A DNA stretch of 64,000 nucleotides from Mediterranea massiliensis (GTDB lineage Bacteria > Bacteroidota > Bacteroidia > Bacteroidales > Bacteroidaceae): assembly GCF_900128475.1 (NCBI RefSeq), contig NZ_LT635834.1:1333-65332 (forward strand). Reading direction: 5' to 3'. Under the pieces are notes generated by a model. It was not told the DNA's origin and searched no databases. It saw only the letters and a program-made list of their open reading frames with translations. Each line of letters starts with the position of its first letter. Within the stretch, counting starts at the first letter, position 1. A program made the position numbers and the translations under genes. Positions 17,757-26,303 of the stretch are shown here, in pieces.

Positions 17757-18401
17757 ATGAAGACTCTCACTGACACTGAATATATACATGCGCTCATTGA
17801 CGAAGGAGAACACCAGCAACAGGACTTCAAATTCGAAATTTCGGATGCCCGCAAGATTGCCAAGACTTTGTCGGCTTTTGCCAATACCGATGGCGGACGG
17901 CTGCTGATTGGCGTCAAGGACAACGGGAAAATTGCCGGAGTACGCTCCGACGAAGAAGTCTATATGATCGAAGCGGCTGCGCAGATGTACTGCTCTCCCC
18001 CCATGGAAGTACAAACCTATACCTATCAGGTGGAGGGAAGAACGGTCCTGCTGGCACAAATCAATGAAAGCGACCGGAAGCCCGTATATGCCAAAGACGA
18101 AAGCGGCAAGCTGCTGGCCTACCTCCGCATCAAGGACGAAAACATCCTGGCCACTCCCGTACACCTGCGTGTGTGGCAACAACAGGAAAGCCCCCGCGGA
18201 GAATTGATGGAATACACTGAACGAGAACAACTGCTGCTCGACCTGTTGGAACAGAACGACCGCCTGTCGCTGAACCGATATTGCCGGCTGGCCCGGCTTT
18301 CACGACGTGCCGCCGAACATCTGCTGGCCAAATTCATCCGATACGGCATCGTAGAAACCGTTTTCGAAGGGCACAAGTTTCATTTCCGCCTGAAAAAATA
18401 A
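17757..18401 (+). CDS. AlbA_2 (Schlafen-like) domain ATP-binding protein
   Basis: A 214-residue protein. The N-terminal half is an AlbA_2 domain with EHQQQDFKFEI, a conserved AFANTDGGRLLIGVKDNGKI block and VYMIEAAAQMYCSPP. The C-terminal part (about 150-214) resembles a winged helix, as in many AlbA_2 proteins annotated as putative transcriptional regulators. ATG at 17757 begins just after a -7 box; an upstream ATG at 17721 would precede the promoter. The role is unknown: nucleic-acid binding or regulation. Confidence 0.78.
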   Translation: MKTLTDTEYIHALIDEGEHQQQDFKFEISDARKIAKTLSAFANTDGGRLLIGVKDNGKIAGVRSDEEVYMIEAAAQMYCSPPMEVQTYTYQVEGRTVLLAQINESDRKPVYAKDESGKLLAYLRIKDENILATPVHLRVWQQQESPRGELMEYTEREQLLLDLLEQNDRLSLNRYCRLARLSRRAAEHLLAKFIRYGIVETVFEGHKFHFRLKK

Positions 18402-18423
18402 ATCACCTCACCACACAACCCTT

Positions 18424-19827
18424 ATGCAAGCAATCAACTTTATCAACGACATCCTTTGGACCTATCTTCTCATCGCCCTCCTGCTGGGATGCGCCGTCTG
18501 GTTCACGCTGAAAACCCGCTTTGTCCAGTTCCGCATGGTCAAGGAAATGATACGCCTGCTGGCCGACTCCACGGGGAGCAACAACGGCACCAAGCACATT
18601 TCGTCTTTCCAGGCATTCGCCATCTCGATAGCCAGCCGTGTAGGCACAGGAAACCTGGCGGGTGTTGCCACCGCCATTGCCATAGGCGGGCCGGGAGCCG
18701 TCTTCTGGATGTGGGTTATCGCCCTGTTCGGAGCCTCCAGTTCGTTTGTCGAGTCTACCCTGGCCCAGCTTTACAAGGAAAAAGGCAAAGACTCGTTTGT
18801 GGGAGGACCGGCCTACTACATGAAGAAAGGTTTGAAGCAACCCTGGATGGGCGCCCTCTTTGCCGTACTGATTACCGTGACCTTCGGCTTTGCCTTCAAT
18901 TCGGTACAGAGCAACACACTGTGTGCAGCTTTCGAAAACGCTTTTGGCGTCAGCCATAGCCTTACGGGAGGCATCATCACCCTGTTGACCCTCCTCATCA
19001 TCTTCGGCGGCGTACAGCGCATTGCCAAGGTCAGCAGCATCCTCGTTCCCGTCATGGCATTGGGCTACGTAGCGCTTGCACTCGCAATCGTCCTGATGAA
19101 CATCACAGAACTTCCCGCCGTCATTGCCCTGATTGTCGGCCATGCCTTCGGTTGGGAGCAGGCGCTGGGGGGAGGCGTAGGCATGGCGCTGATGCAAGGC
19201 ATCAAGCGCGGGCTCTTCAGCAACGAAGCCGGTATGGGTTCCGCTCCGAACGTGGCCGCTACCGCCAACGTTACCCACCCCGTCAAACAAGGACTTATCC
19301 AGACACTGGGCGTATTCACCGACACATTGATCATCTGCACCTGCACGGCCTTCATCATCCTGTTCAGCGGAGCACCTCTGGACGGTTCGACCAATGGCGT
19401 TCAGCTCACCCAACATGCCCTGACCAACGAAATCGGTCCCTCGGGAGGCATTTTCGTGGCCATCGCGCTCTTCTTTTTTGCTTTCAGCAGCATCTTGGGC
19501 AACTATTATTATGGAGAAGCCAACGTACGCTATCTCACCCGCCGGAAGTGGATCCTGACCGTCTACCGCCTGCTGGTAGGCGGCATGGTGCTGTTCGGCG
19601 CCCTTACGACGCTGGACGTTGCCTGGGGACTGGCCGACATCACCATGGGACTGATGACCCTCTGCAACCTGACAGCCATCACCCTGCTGGGGAAATATGC
19701 CTTCCGATTGCTCGAAGACTACCGCATGCAGAAGCGGAACGGCATCAAGGACCCCGTCTTTACCAGCGACCGGCTGGAGGGACTGGAAGACGACCTGGAG
19801 TGCTGGAAGAAGAAAGTTGAGAAATAA
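18424..19827 (+). CDS. Sodium:alanine (AGCS family) symporter
   Basis: A 467-residue inner-membrane protein with about 11 hydrophobic segments and AGCS hallmarks: SRVGTGNLAGVATAIAIGGPGA near residue 75, FVGGPAYYMKKGL, and GLFSNEAGMGSAPNVAATANV. It should take up alanine or glycine with Na+. A hydrophilic C-terminal tail of about 35 residues carries many charges (RLEGLEDDLECWKK). It begins 22 bp after the AlbA gene, so the two may be cotranscribed. Confidence 0.93.
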   Translation: MQAINFINDILWTYLLIALLLGCAVWFTLKTRFVQFRMVKEMIRLLADSTGSNNGTKHISSFQAFAISIASRVGTGNLAGVATAIAIGGPGAVFWMWVIALFGASSSFVESTLAQLYKEKGKDSFVGGPAYYMKKGLKQPWMGALFAVLITVTFGFAFNSVQSNTLCAAFENAFGVSHSLTGGIITLLTLLIIFGGVQRIAKVSSILVPVMALGYVALALAIVLMNITELPAVIALIVGHAFGWEQALGGGVGMALMQGIKRGLFSNEAGMGSAPNVAATANVTHPVKQGLIQTLGVFTDTLIICTCTAFIILFSGAPLDGSTNGVQLTQHALTNEIGPSGGIFVAIALFFFAFSSILGNYYYGEANVRYLTRRKWILTVYRLLVGGMVLFGALTTLDVAWGLADITMGLMTLCNLTAITLLGKYAFRLLEDYRMQKRNGIKDPVFTSDRLEGLEDDLECWKKKVEK

Positions 19828-19839
19828 GCCCCTTACAAT

Positions 19840-19871
19840 ATTGGCGTAAACCTACTTATTTCGTAAATTTG
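19840..19871 (+). promoter_or_regulatory. Promoter of the 209-residue unknown gene
   Basis: ATTG (19840-19843), 20 bp, then TAAATTTG (19864-19871): a near match to TTTG-N19-21-TAnnTTTG, 36 bp before the ATG at 19908. Confidence 0.6.
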
Positions 19872-19907
19872 CGCCACAACTGAAAAAATCATACATAACT
19901 AAGATAT

Positions 19908-20537
19908 ATGGGAATATTTGCCAATCTGTTCAAGAAGAACGCAGGAGAAAACTCCTCGAAGAACGTGGAAGACTTCGTGTTGCTGACGCGTGTCTATTTC
20001 CAGTCCGTAATAGCCTCCAACCTGGGCATCACCAACATACGCTTCGTGCCTGATGTAGCCACCTTCAAGCGCTTGTTCAAGATACCTACCCAAGGCGGAC
20101 GACTGGGCCAAGGCGAGAAGACCGCCTCCAAGAAGATGCTGATGCAGGACTACGGACTGAGCGAAAACTTCTTCAAGGAAATCGACGCCTCCATCAAGAA
20201 ACATTGCCGCACCCAAAACGACGTGCAGGCCTACCTCTTCATGTACCAGGGCTTCTCCAACGACCTGATGATGCTGATGGGCAACCTGATGCAATGGAAA
20301 TTCCGCATGCCGTCCATCTTCAAAGGTGCCCTGAGAACCATGACCGAAAAGACCGTACACGACGTCTGCACCAAGACCGTGTGGAAGAAGGACGACGTCC
20401 ACAAGACCGCCGCTTCCGTACGCCAGTACAAGGAACGCTTGGGCTACTCGGAGCAATGGATGACGGAGTATGTCTACAACGTCGTCATGCTGGCCAAAAA
20501 AGAAGCCAAGCATAAAAACCACGAAGAGAAGAAATAG
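19908..20537 (+). CDS. Conserved hypothetical protein, 209 residues
   Basis: I do not recognise this family. It is predicted soluble and mostly helical, with no signal peptide or membrane segment. The start (MGIFANLFKKN) and the Lys-rich end (KKEAKHKNHEEKK) look like flexible tails; the middle contains YLFMYQGFSNDLMMLMGNLMQ, a Met-rich hydrophobic helix. It has its own promoter, and the UDG-like gene follows 8 bp downstream, so the two are likely one operon and may share a DNA-related role. Confidence 0.75.
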   Translation: MGIFANLFKKNAGENSSKNVEDFVLLTRVYFQSVIASNLGITNIRFVPDVATFKRLFKIPTQGGRLGQGEKTASKKMLMQDYGLSENFFKEIDASIKKHCRTQNDVQAYLFMYQGFSNDLMMLMGNLMQWKFRMPSIFKGALRTMTEKTVHDVCTKTVWKKDDVHKTAASVRQYKERLGYSEQWMTEYVYNVVMLAKKEAKHKNHEEKK

Positions 20538-20545
20538 GCCGTATC

Positions 20546-21121
20546 ATGGAGATCGAACAGCATCCGCTGGAACCCTTCCTGCCGGCCAACGCCCGCCTGC
20601 TGATGTTGGGCAGCTTTCCTCCCCAACGCAAACGGTGGAGCATGGAGTTCTACTACCCCAACTGGAACAACGACATGTGGCGCATTGTAGGCCTCATCTT
20701 CTTCGGCGACAAGGAGCACTTCGTTGTCAAGGGGAAAAGGGCCTTTTCCAAGGACGAACTCATTGCTTTCCTTCAGGAAAAAGGCATTGCCCTCTACGAC
20801 ACGGCAACTGCCGTCCGACGATTGCAGGACAATGCCTCCGACAAGTTTCTGGAAGTGGTCCAGCCGACCGATGTCCGCGCTCTGCTCGAAAAGCTGTCCC
20901 AATGCCAAGCCATCGTCACCACCGGCGAGAAAGCAACGGAAACCCTCTGCCGGACCTTCGCTCTCACGGCTCCCAAGGTGGGCGACTTCACCGAATTCGT
21001 TTTCGAAGGACGTCCCTTGCGCCTCTACCGCATGCCCTCCTCATCGCGCGCCTACCCGCTGGCCCTGGACAAGAAGGCGGCTGCCTATCAGGTCATGTAC
21101 CAGGACCTGCAGATGCTATAA
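20546..21121 (+). CDS. Uracil-DNA glycosylase superfamily protein
   Basis: A 191-residue protein of the UDG fold. The N terminus has LMLGSFPP followed by YYPNWNNDMWRIVG, corresponding to the water-activating and pyrimidine pocket region; the C terminus has MPSSSRAYPL in the place of the HPSxxN leucine-loop motif. This resembles the MUG/SMUG-like branch, but substrate specificity is unclear because the expected Asn/Asp catalytic position cannot be assigned with certainty. It follows the unknown gene by 8 bp and precedes tRNA-Trp. Confidence 0.75.
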   Translation: MEIEQHPLEPFLPANARLLMLGSFPPQRKRWSMEFYYPNWNNDMWRIVGLIFFGDKEHFVVKGKRAFSKDELIAFLQEKGIALYDTATAVRRLQDNASDKFLEVVQPTDVRALLEKLSQCQAIVTTGEKATETLCRTFALTAPKVGDFTEFVFEGRPLRLYRMPSSSRAYPLALDKKAAAYQVMYQDLQML

Positions 21122-21155
21122 TCTCTGCGTCACACAGAAAATAAAGCGGTAAAGG

Positions 21156-21186
21156 CTTGCGGAATCAAAACTTTCCACTACCTTTG
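21156..21186 (+). promoter_or_regulatory. tRNA-Trp promoter
   Basis: CTTG (21156-21159), 19 bp, TACCTTTG (21179-21186), a good fit to the Bacteroides consensus, ending 11 bp before the tRNA. Confidence 0.65.
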
Positions 21187-21197
21187 CAGCCGCAAAC

Positions 21198-21273
21198 ACG
21201 GGAATAGCTCAGTTGGTAGAGCATCGGTCTCCAAAACCGAGTGTCGGGAGTTCGAGCCTCTCTTCCCGTGCCA
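21198..21273 (+). tRNA. tRNA-Trp (anticodon CCA)
   Basis: A 76-nt cloverleaf: acceptor ACGGGAA/TTCCCGT, D-arm AGCTCAGTTGGTAGAGC, anticodon loop with CCA, T-arm GGAGTTCGAGCCTC. The discriminator is G and the 3' CCA is encoded, unlike in tRNA-Ala at 5679. Confidence 0.96.
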
Positions 21274-21276
21274 CAC

Positions 21277-21320
21277 AAAAAAATCCGGTATTCCTCGAAA
21301 GGATATCGGATTTTTCTATT
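21277..21320. terminator. Hairpin between tRNA-Trp and lutC
   Basis: AAAAATCCGG-TATTCCT pairs with AGGATA-TCGGATTTTT around CGAA with one bulge. A and T tracts on both sides suit termination of both converging transcripts. Confidence 0.75.
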
Positions 21321-21333
21321 TCTACATGTACCG

Positions 21334-21912
21334 TCACTTCAACACTACCAGTACCTTGCGTGCTCCATGGGCGCCCATCACCAGTGCCTGCTCGATATCG
21401 GCCGTCTTCGAGGGGCCCGAGATAAATACACCATAAGGATAGGAAGCCTCCTTCAAGGCGGCATAAGCCTCGTGCATGTTGTTGACCAGCCGGTTGCGGT
21501 CTACCACAATCAGCAACGCCTCCGCTATGAAATAAAGCAATTTGTGCTTAACCGTTTGCGGAATCCAGACAGCCCCATTCTCGGCCACTCCCATTTCTCC
21601 CGACACCACGGCCAGATCCACTCCGTTCAAGTCCTGCGCACGCTCCACTTCATCGGGGTTCAGTGTGGTGCAGGTCACTTCCGACAGGGTCGAAGCAATG
21701 CTGCGCGCCTCGGGAAAACGGGAACGGATGATGTCGTCCAACGTTTCACCTTCCTGCCACACCATCGCGTCACCACCTACCTGGCGGCTGACCTCACAAA
21801 ACTGTTTCACCTTGTCGGCATAGGTCGTAGCCTTTATCTCCCAACGGGGATAGTCGAAGCGCTGCTTCGTATTCCGACGTATCTTGTCCAATATTTCGTC
21901 ACGATTGCTCAT
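21334..21912 (-). CDS. lutC: LutC/YkgG-type LUD domain protein
   Basis: A 192-residue LUD-domain subunit of the LutABC L-lactate oxidation system. The block VSGEMGVAENGAVWIP and the C-terminal FISGPSKTADIEQALVMGAHG are family-typical. ATG at 21912 overlaps the lutB stop by ATGA, which decides the start over an upstream in-frame ATG. It is the last gene of the operon, ending in the shared hairpin with tRNA-Trp. Confidence 0.92.
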   Translation of the reverse strand: MSNRDEILDKIRRNTKQRFDYPRWEIKATTYADKVKQFCEVSRQVGGDAMVWQEGETLDDIIRSRFPEARSIASTLSEVTCTTLNPDEVERAQDLNGVDLAVVSGEMGVAENGAVWIPQTVKHKLLYFIAEALLIVVDRNRLVNNMHEAYAALKEASYPYGVFISGPSKTADIEQALVMGAHGARKVLVVLK

Positions 21913-23297
21913 TTCTTCTGGTCCTCCTTTCCCTGTACTTTGTTTTTCTTCCACATTTCGTTGAACGACTCCGAAGCAAACTTGGGCAGTTCACGTCCCT
22001 TGCCCCATTCGTTCAGGCCGTTGTACTTCATGAAGCGGGGCAGGCCGTTCACCATCGGAGCCGCCCACAGCGCCGCGTTGAACAAGGCCGGACGCTCCAT
22101 CAGGAACTTCATACCGCCGGACATGTACTGCTTCTCACTGCTGGCCTTGCCGATGGCCTTCAGTCCCTGGCGCCGCTTGTAAATCTGCTCACCCAAATCG
22201 ACCTTTGCCGGACAAACGTTGGAGCAGGAAAGGCAGAGCGAACAGGCCGAAAGATTGTCATAATACTTATGCGGATCATGAGCCATACCCAGATTGATGC
22301 CGATAGGACCGGGAATGAAATAGGTATAGGAATATCCGCCGCTCCGCCGATAGACCGGGCAGGTGTTCATGCAGGCTCCGCAACGGATGCAGTTCAGCAG
22401 ACGGATGTGGTCGGTATTGGCCAGCATGTCGCTACGACCATTGTCCACAATAATGATGTGGTACTCGCCTCCCGGACGCGGGGAACGGAAATGGGACGTA
22501 TACGTCGTGCTGGGCTGCCCCGTACCCGAACGGGCCAGCAGACGGGTAAAGACGCCCAACGCCTCCAGGTCGGGCACGATTTTCTCCAGCCCGAACGCCG
22601 AAATGTTCAGCTTGGGGCAGGACATGCCCATGTCGGCATTGCCCTCGTTGGTACACACCACCACGTCACCCGTCGAAGCCACGGCAAAGTTGGCTCCGGT
22701 CATGGCCGCATCGGCGTTCAGGAAAATGTCGCGCAGGTTCTTGCGGGCCACATGGGTCAGATAGGTAGGGTCGTAATTACCCTTCTCGGCTCCCATCTCC
22801 TTCTCAAACAGTTCGCCCACCTGCTGGCGCTTGATGTGTATGGCCGGCAGTACCACGTGGCTGGGCGGCAGGTGCATCAGCTGCAGGATGCGTTCGCCCA
22901 GGTCGGTTTCTACCGTATCGATACCCTTGGATATCAGGAAGGGATCCAGTTCGCACTCTTCGGAAAGCATGGATTTGCTCTTGACAAAGCGCTTGACGCC
23001 GTGGCTGCGCAGCAGGTCGTAGATGATGTTGCGGTATTCCTCCGCATCTTTGGCCCAATGCACAATGGCACCATTGGCCGTAGCATTTTCCTCAAAATCA
23101 ACCAGCAGCTCTTCCAGATGGCTGTTGGAGTATAGTTTCAGCTGGCAAGCCTTCTCGCGCAGGTCTTCCCACTCGGGCAGCTCCCGGCTCATCTTGTCGC
23201 GCTTGGCACGGACCATCCAGAGGGTCTCGTTGTGCCATGCCACCTGTTCCTTGTTCTGGAGGAACTTCTCGGCAGCTTTTGAATGCTTGGTACTCAT
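21909..23297 (-). CDS. lutB: LutB-type iron-sulfur oxidoreductase
   Basis: A 462-residue protein with an N-terminal LUD domain and two 4Fe-4S clusters: CIRCGACMNTCPVY and CSLCLSCSNVCPAK. This is the electron-transfer subunit of L-lactate dehydrogenase LutABC. A C-terminal DUF3390-like tail follows. Start and stop both overlap neighbours by 4 nt (ATGA), a sign of tightly coupled, equimolar synthesis. All cysteines are present. Confidence 0.95.
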   Translation of the reverse strand: MSTKHSKAAEKFLQNKEQVAWHNETLWMVRAKRDKMSRELPEWEDLREKACQLKLYSNSHLEELLVDFEENATANGAIVHWAKDAEEYRNIIYDLLRSHGVKRFVKSKSMLSEECELDPFLISKGIDTVETDLGERILQLMHLPPSHVVLPAIHIKRQQVGELFEKEMGAEKGNYDPTYLTHVARKNLRDIFLNADAAMTGANFAVASTGDVVVCTNEGNADMGMSCPKLNISAFGLEKIVPDLEALGVFTRLLARSGTGQPSTTYTSHFRSPRPGGEYHIIIVDNGRSDMLANTDHIRLLNCIRCGACMNTCPVYRRSGGYSYTYFIPGPIGINLGMAHDPHKYYDNLSACSLCLSCSNVCPAKVDLGEQIYKRRQGLKAIGKASSEKQYMSGGMKFLMERPALFNAALWAAPMVNGLPRFMKYNGLNEWGKGRELPKFASESFNEMWKKNKVQGKEDQKK

Positions 23298-24034
23298 AGT
23301 TGTGAAGCTAATATTTCTACAATATGAATGGTTTTGATGGGCAGGTGCTCACGGTCGATGACGCCCTGCATGTGCATCAGGCAGGAGCTGTCGGCACCGG
23401 TGATGTACTCGGCCCCCGTCTCCATGTGGTGTCTGATCTTATCCTGGGCCATGCAGACCGACACGGCCTGCTCTTCTACGGCAAACATGCCGCCGAAGCC
23501 GCAACACTCGTCCGGATGGGAAGGTTCGAACACTTCGATGTCCTTCACCATCCCCAGGAGGTTGCGCAGCTTGTTGTAGTACGGGATGTTGCGCTCGCTG
23601 GGCGAAGACAGGTTCAGTTCGCGCACTCCGTGGCAACTGTTGTGGATGCTCACCTTGTGGGGAAAACGCGCTTTCAGGCCGGACGGCTTCACTACGTCGT
23701 GGATAAATTCACAGAGGTCGTAAATTTTTCCTGCACTTTGGCACACGTGTCCTTCGTGCTTCAGGATATCCGGATGGTTCAGCTTCACAAAGGCCACGCA
23801 GCTGGCCGAGGGGCCTACCACGTAGTCGTAATCCTTGAACAAGTCGTCGAAGCGGAGGGCCAGCTTGGTAGCTTCGCCTTCGAAGCCCGCGTTGGCCATG
23901 GGCTGTCCGCAGCACGTCTGGTCCAGCGGATAGTCCACGTCTACTCCCAGGCTCTTCAGCAGCTTGTAGGACGCCACCCCCACTTGCGGATAGATGGCGT
24001 TGATATAGCATGGAATAAACAAACCTACTTTCAT
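23294..24034 (-). CDS. lutA: LutA-type (Fe-S)-binding CCG protein
   Basis: A 246-residue subunit with two CCG cysteine-rich domains: CCGQPMANAGFEGEA in the first half and CCGFGGMFAVE in the second, with SASCVAF and SSCLMHMQG as partners. It probably forms the catalytic part of LutABC, oxidising L-lactate to pyruvate. ATG at 24034 (MKVGLFIPC) is preferred; an ATG three codons upstream (24043) is possible. It is the first gene of lutABC; its stop overlaps lutB by ATGA. No LutR-type regulator is adjacent. Confidence 0.94.
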   Translation of the reverse strand: MKVGLFIPCYINAIYPQVGVASYKLLKSLGVDVDYPLDQTCCGQPMANAGFEGEATKLALRFDDLFKDYDYVVGPSASCVAFVKLNHPDILKHEGHVCQSAGKIYDLCEFIHDVVKPSGLKARFPHKVSIHNSCHGVRELNLSSPSERNIPYYNKLRNLLGMVKDIEVFEPSHPDECCGFGGMFAVEEQAVSVCMAQDKIRHHMETGAEYITGADSSCLMHMQGVIDREHLPIKTIHIVEILASQL

Positions 24035-24065
24035 GGGGTTCATCAGATTGAATGATTAGATGTTT

Positions 24066-24611
24066 CTATTGTATGTTGATCAGTTTATGCGTTTGCAGAC
24101 TGAGCCGCCAGCGCGGATGGGCCAGTACGCAGGCCACCGTCTCGGCCGTATTCAGGCATGAACAGGGCTGGAGGAAAAAGTGTGCGGCAGGCAGCTGCTC
24201 GTAGGGCGCCAGGTCCTGACCCTCGTACACCACCTTCACTTCGTCCATGCGGGCCAGCTGCAACGCGCCTCCCCTCTTGGGCGAACAGGTCACCCAGTCG
24301 ATGCCTTCCGGCAGGGGGCGGGTACCGTTGGTCTCGATGCAGACGTACTTCCCTGCCCGATGGAGCAGGTCCACGAACGCCCCGTCAATCCAGAGCGAAG
24401 GCTCGCCGCCGGTCAGTATCACCATGCGGGCCGGATATTTCCGCACTTCGGCCAGGATGGCCTCATCGGTCATCAGCACGCCGTCCTCGTGGTGCGTGTC
24501 GCAGAAAGGGCATTTCAGATTGCACCCCGAGAAGCGCACGAATACGGCAGGAGTCCCCGTGTGGAAACCCTCGCCCTGCAGACTGTAGAATATTTCGTTA
24601 ATCTTTCTCAT
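24066..24611 (-). CDS. queE: 7-carboxy-7-deazaguanine synthase
   Basis: A 181-residue radical SAM enzyme of queuosine (preQ0) synthesis, converting carboxytetrahydropterin to CDG. The cluster motif is CNLKCPFCD and the N terminus MRKINEIFYSLQGEG is characteristic. GGEPS is the SAM-binding motif. It overlaps queD by 14 bp, so the pair is translated from one mRNA. ATG at 24611 was chosen from the conserved N terminus; upstream in-frame codons lie inside queD. Confidence 0.95.
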   Translation of the reverse strand: MRKINEIFYSLQGEGFHTGTPAVFVRFSGCNLKCPFCDTHHEDGVLMTDEAILAEVRKYPARMVILTGGEPSLWIDGAFVDLLHRAGKYVCIETNGTRPLPEGIDWVTCSPKRGGALQLARMDEVKVVYEGQDLAPYEQLPAAHFFLQPCSCLNTAETVACVLAHPRWRLSLQTHKLINIQ

Positions 24612-24930
24612 AAATAGCCGTGTTGCCTTCGGACTCCTGCACTTCCACCTTGAAGCAGGTGGGTATCTGGTCGCACACCCAACGGGCAATGTTCTCGGCC
24701 GTCGGGTTGCAGGGGATGACTTCGTTCAGATTCTTGTGGTCGAGACGGTCCATCACCGCCTGCTTGATGTGGGTAAAGTCGACCACCATGCCGTCCCGGT
24801 TCAATTCGCGCGAACGGCACCAGACGGTGATAATCCAGTTGTGACCGTGCAGATTCTCACATTTGCTGGGATAAGAGAGGCACAGGCTGTGGGCGGCCGA
24901 CACCTCCATGCGCTTGACTACTGTATACAT
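24598..24930 (-). CDS. queD: 6-carboxy-5,6,7,8-tetrahydropterin synthase
   Basis: A 110-residue PTPS-family enzyme, the step before QueE. Zinc-binding His residues are in SAAHSL and HGHNW, and the catalytic Cys is likely that in KCENLHGH. The C-terminal VQESEGN is family-typical. The gene heads the queD-queE pair. A -7 box (TACTTTTG, minus strand, 25001-25008) lies upstream, giving a leader of about 70 nt in which I found no preQ1 riboswitch. Confidence 0.95.
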   Translation of the reverse strand: MYTVVKRMEVSAAHSLCLSYPSKCENLHGHNWIITVWCRSRELNRDGMVVDFTHIKQAVMDRLDHKNLNEVIPCNPTAENIARWVCDQIPTCFKVEVQESEGNTAIYEKD

Positions 24931-25000
24931 AGGTTTAATACGCTTACTAAATAAAGGGTCCTACATGAATTCTGCATCTAATGTCACCTCGATGCGGCGG

Positions 25001-25038
25001 CAAAAGTACAAATTTCTTCGTAATTTTTTCTACATTTG
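25001..25038. promoter_or_regulatory. Divergent -7 boxes for queD and the DUF454 gene
   Basis: Minus strand TACTTTTG at 25001-25008 faces queD. Plus strand TACATTTG at 25031-25038 ends only four bases before the DUF454 ATG (25043), implying a nearly leaderless transcript. Confidence 0.6.
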
Positions 25039-25042
25039 CGCC

Positions 25043-25402
25043 ATGAAAGTAATCTGCATCCTTCTGGGAAGCCTGTCACTGGGACTGGGCATTGCGGGCA
25101 TCTTTCTGCCCCTGCTCCCCACCACGCCCTTCCTGCTGCTGACGGCAGCCCTCTACTTCCGCGGCTCACCCCGCCTGTACGACTGGCTGCTACGACAGAA
25201 GCGGCTGGGTCCCTACATCCGCAACTTCCGCGAACACAAGGCCATACCGCTTCATGCCAAAATTGTTTCCGTCGGCCTGACGTGGATTACCATCCTCTAT
25301 TGCGTGGCATTCCTCCTGCCACAGGTGTGGCTGAAGGTTCTGCTGCTGGCACTGTCTGCAGGCATCACCTGCCACATCCTGTCCTACAAGACCCTGAAAT
25401 AG
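25043..25402 (+). CDS. DUF454 family membrane protein (YbaN-like)
   Basis: A 119-residue inner-membrane protein with about three hydrophobic helices. The block GIAGIFLPLLPTTPFLLLTAALYF followed by RLYDWLL and LGPYIRNFREHKAIP identifies DUF454. Function is unknown. ATG at 25043 sits four bases past a -7 box, so upstream in-frame ATGs are unlikely to be used. Confidence 0.87.
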   Translation: MKVICILLGSLSLGLGIAGIFLPLLPTTPFLLLTAALYFRGSPRLYDWLLRQKRLGPYIRNFREHKAIPLHAKIVSVGLTWITILYCVAFLLPQVWLKVLLLALSAGITCHILSYKTLK

Positions 25403-25412
25403 GCCGGACTGC

Positions 25413-26282
25413 CTACTCCTTCACCACTACGACACGACTGTTGGGCAGGTCGGGGATGTAGAGGTATCCGCCCGTCACCGTGATGTCTGCCGGGCCCACC
25501 AGTGCCTGGGGCAACTTAAGGTCCAGCGGGCTGATCTGACGCGTGTTCAGGTCGATGCGGCTCACCTGGGCCGGCGTCCAATTGGTCACGTACAGGGCTT
25601 TTCCGTCCGAAGCCACGGCCAGGCCGTCATATTGTCCCGGTACTTCCATCCATTTTTCGGCTACAGGATTCTTCAGGTCGGCGATGCGATAGACCACATG
25701 CGCGTCGGTGGTACGGCCGTCGGCCGGATAGGAAGCCACGTACAGGCTGCCTTCGTGCAGCAGCAACCCGTTGGGGCCGGCAACGGAAAGCCACTCCTGG
25801 GGCTGGCCGGGCTGACCGGGACGGCTGATGTCCACCCGGAAAATCCGATCCGTATTGGTCACCGACACATAGAGATAATCGCCCTCTGACACCAGGTCGT
25901 TGGCAAACAGATTCCCTTCCGGCAAGGCGATCGTCCGCGGCTCGGCAGCTTTGTCCGCCAGGTTATAGACCATCACCTTGTTGACGTCGCACACGTACAG
26001 ATAACCGTCGCGCACCAGCATTCCCTTGGGGGCCGACAGGTGTCCGTCGGCAGGTATCAGCACTTCATTCTTTCCATCCTTGTGCAGGACGATATAGCCC
26101 TTGCCTTCGGTGTTCAGCGGATTGAGCTGCTCCGTGCCGAAGTTGGCTATCAGCAGACCGCCGTCATACGGATATGTACTCTCGCAATAACGGATACCCT
26201 TGTCTATCACATTCACTACCGTTTGCGCCGATGCCGCTACAAACGACAGGCAAACCCACATTGTACAAATTAAAGTCTTCAT
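25413..26282 (-). CDS. Secreted SMP-30/NHL-type beta-propeller protein
   Basis: A 289-residue protein with a signal peptide (cleavage near VAASAQ, residue 20). The body has repeated units like GYLYVCDVNKVMVYNLAD, DYLYVSVTNTDRIFRVDIS, GSLYVASYPADGR and ALYVTNWTPAQVSRIDLN, i.e. a six-bladed propeller of the SMP-30/gluconolactonase or NHL type. The substrate is unknown, so periplasmic lactonase or binding protein are both possible. It shares leftward direction with the MFS gene 21 bp upstream, a likely operon. Confidence 0.72.
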   Translation of the reverse strand: MKTLICTMWVCLSFVAASAQTVVNVIDKGIRYCESTYPYDGGLLIANFGTEQLNPLNTEGKGYIVLHKDGKNEVLIPADGHLSAPKGMLVRDGYLYVCDVNKVMVYNLADKAAEPRTIALPEGNLFANDLVSEGDYLYVSVTNTDRIFRVDISRPGQPGQPQEWLSVAGPNGLLLHEGSLYVASYPADGRTTDAHVVYRIADLKNPVAEKWMEVPGQYDGLAVASDGKALYVTNWTPAQVSRIDLNTRQISPLDLKLPQALVGPADITVTGGYLYIPDLPNSRVVVVKE

Positions 26283-26303
26283 GTTTTCTTGTTATTTTGA
26301 GGA

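Noticed and set aside
24931..25042. preQ1 riboswitch before queD
   Set aside because: The leader lacks the short hairpin with A-rich tail expected for preQ1-I; only a -7 box is clear.
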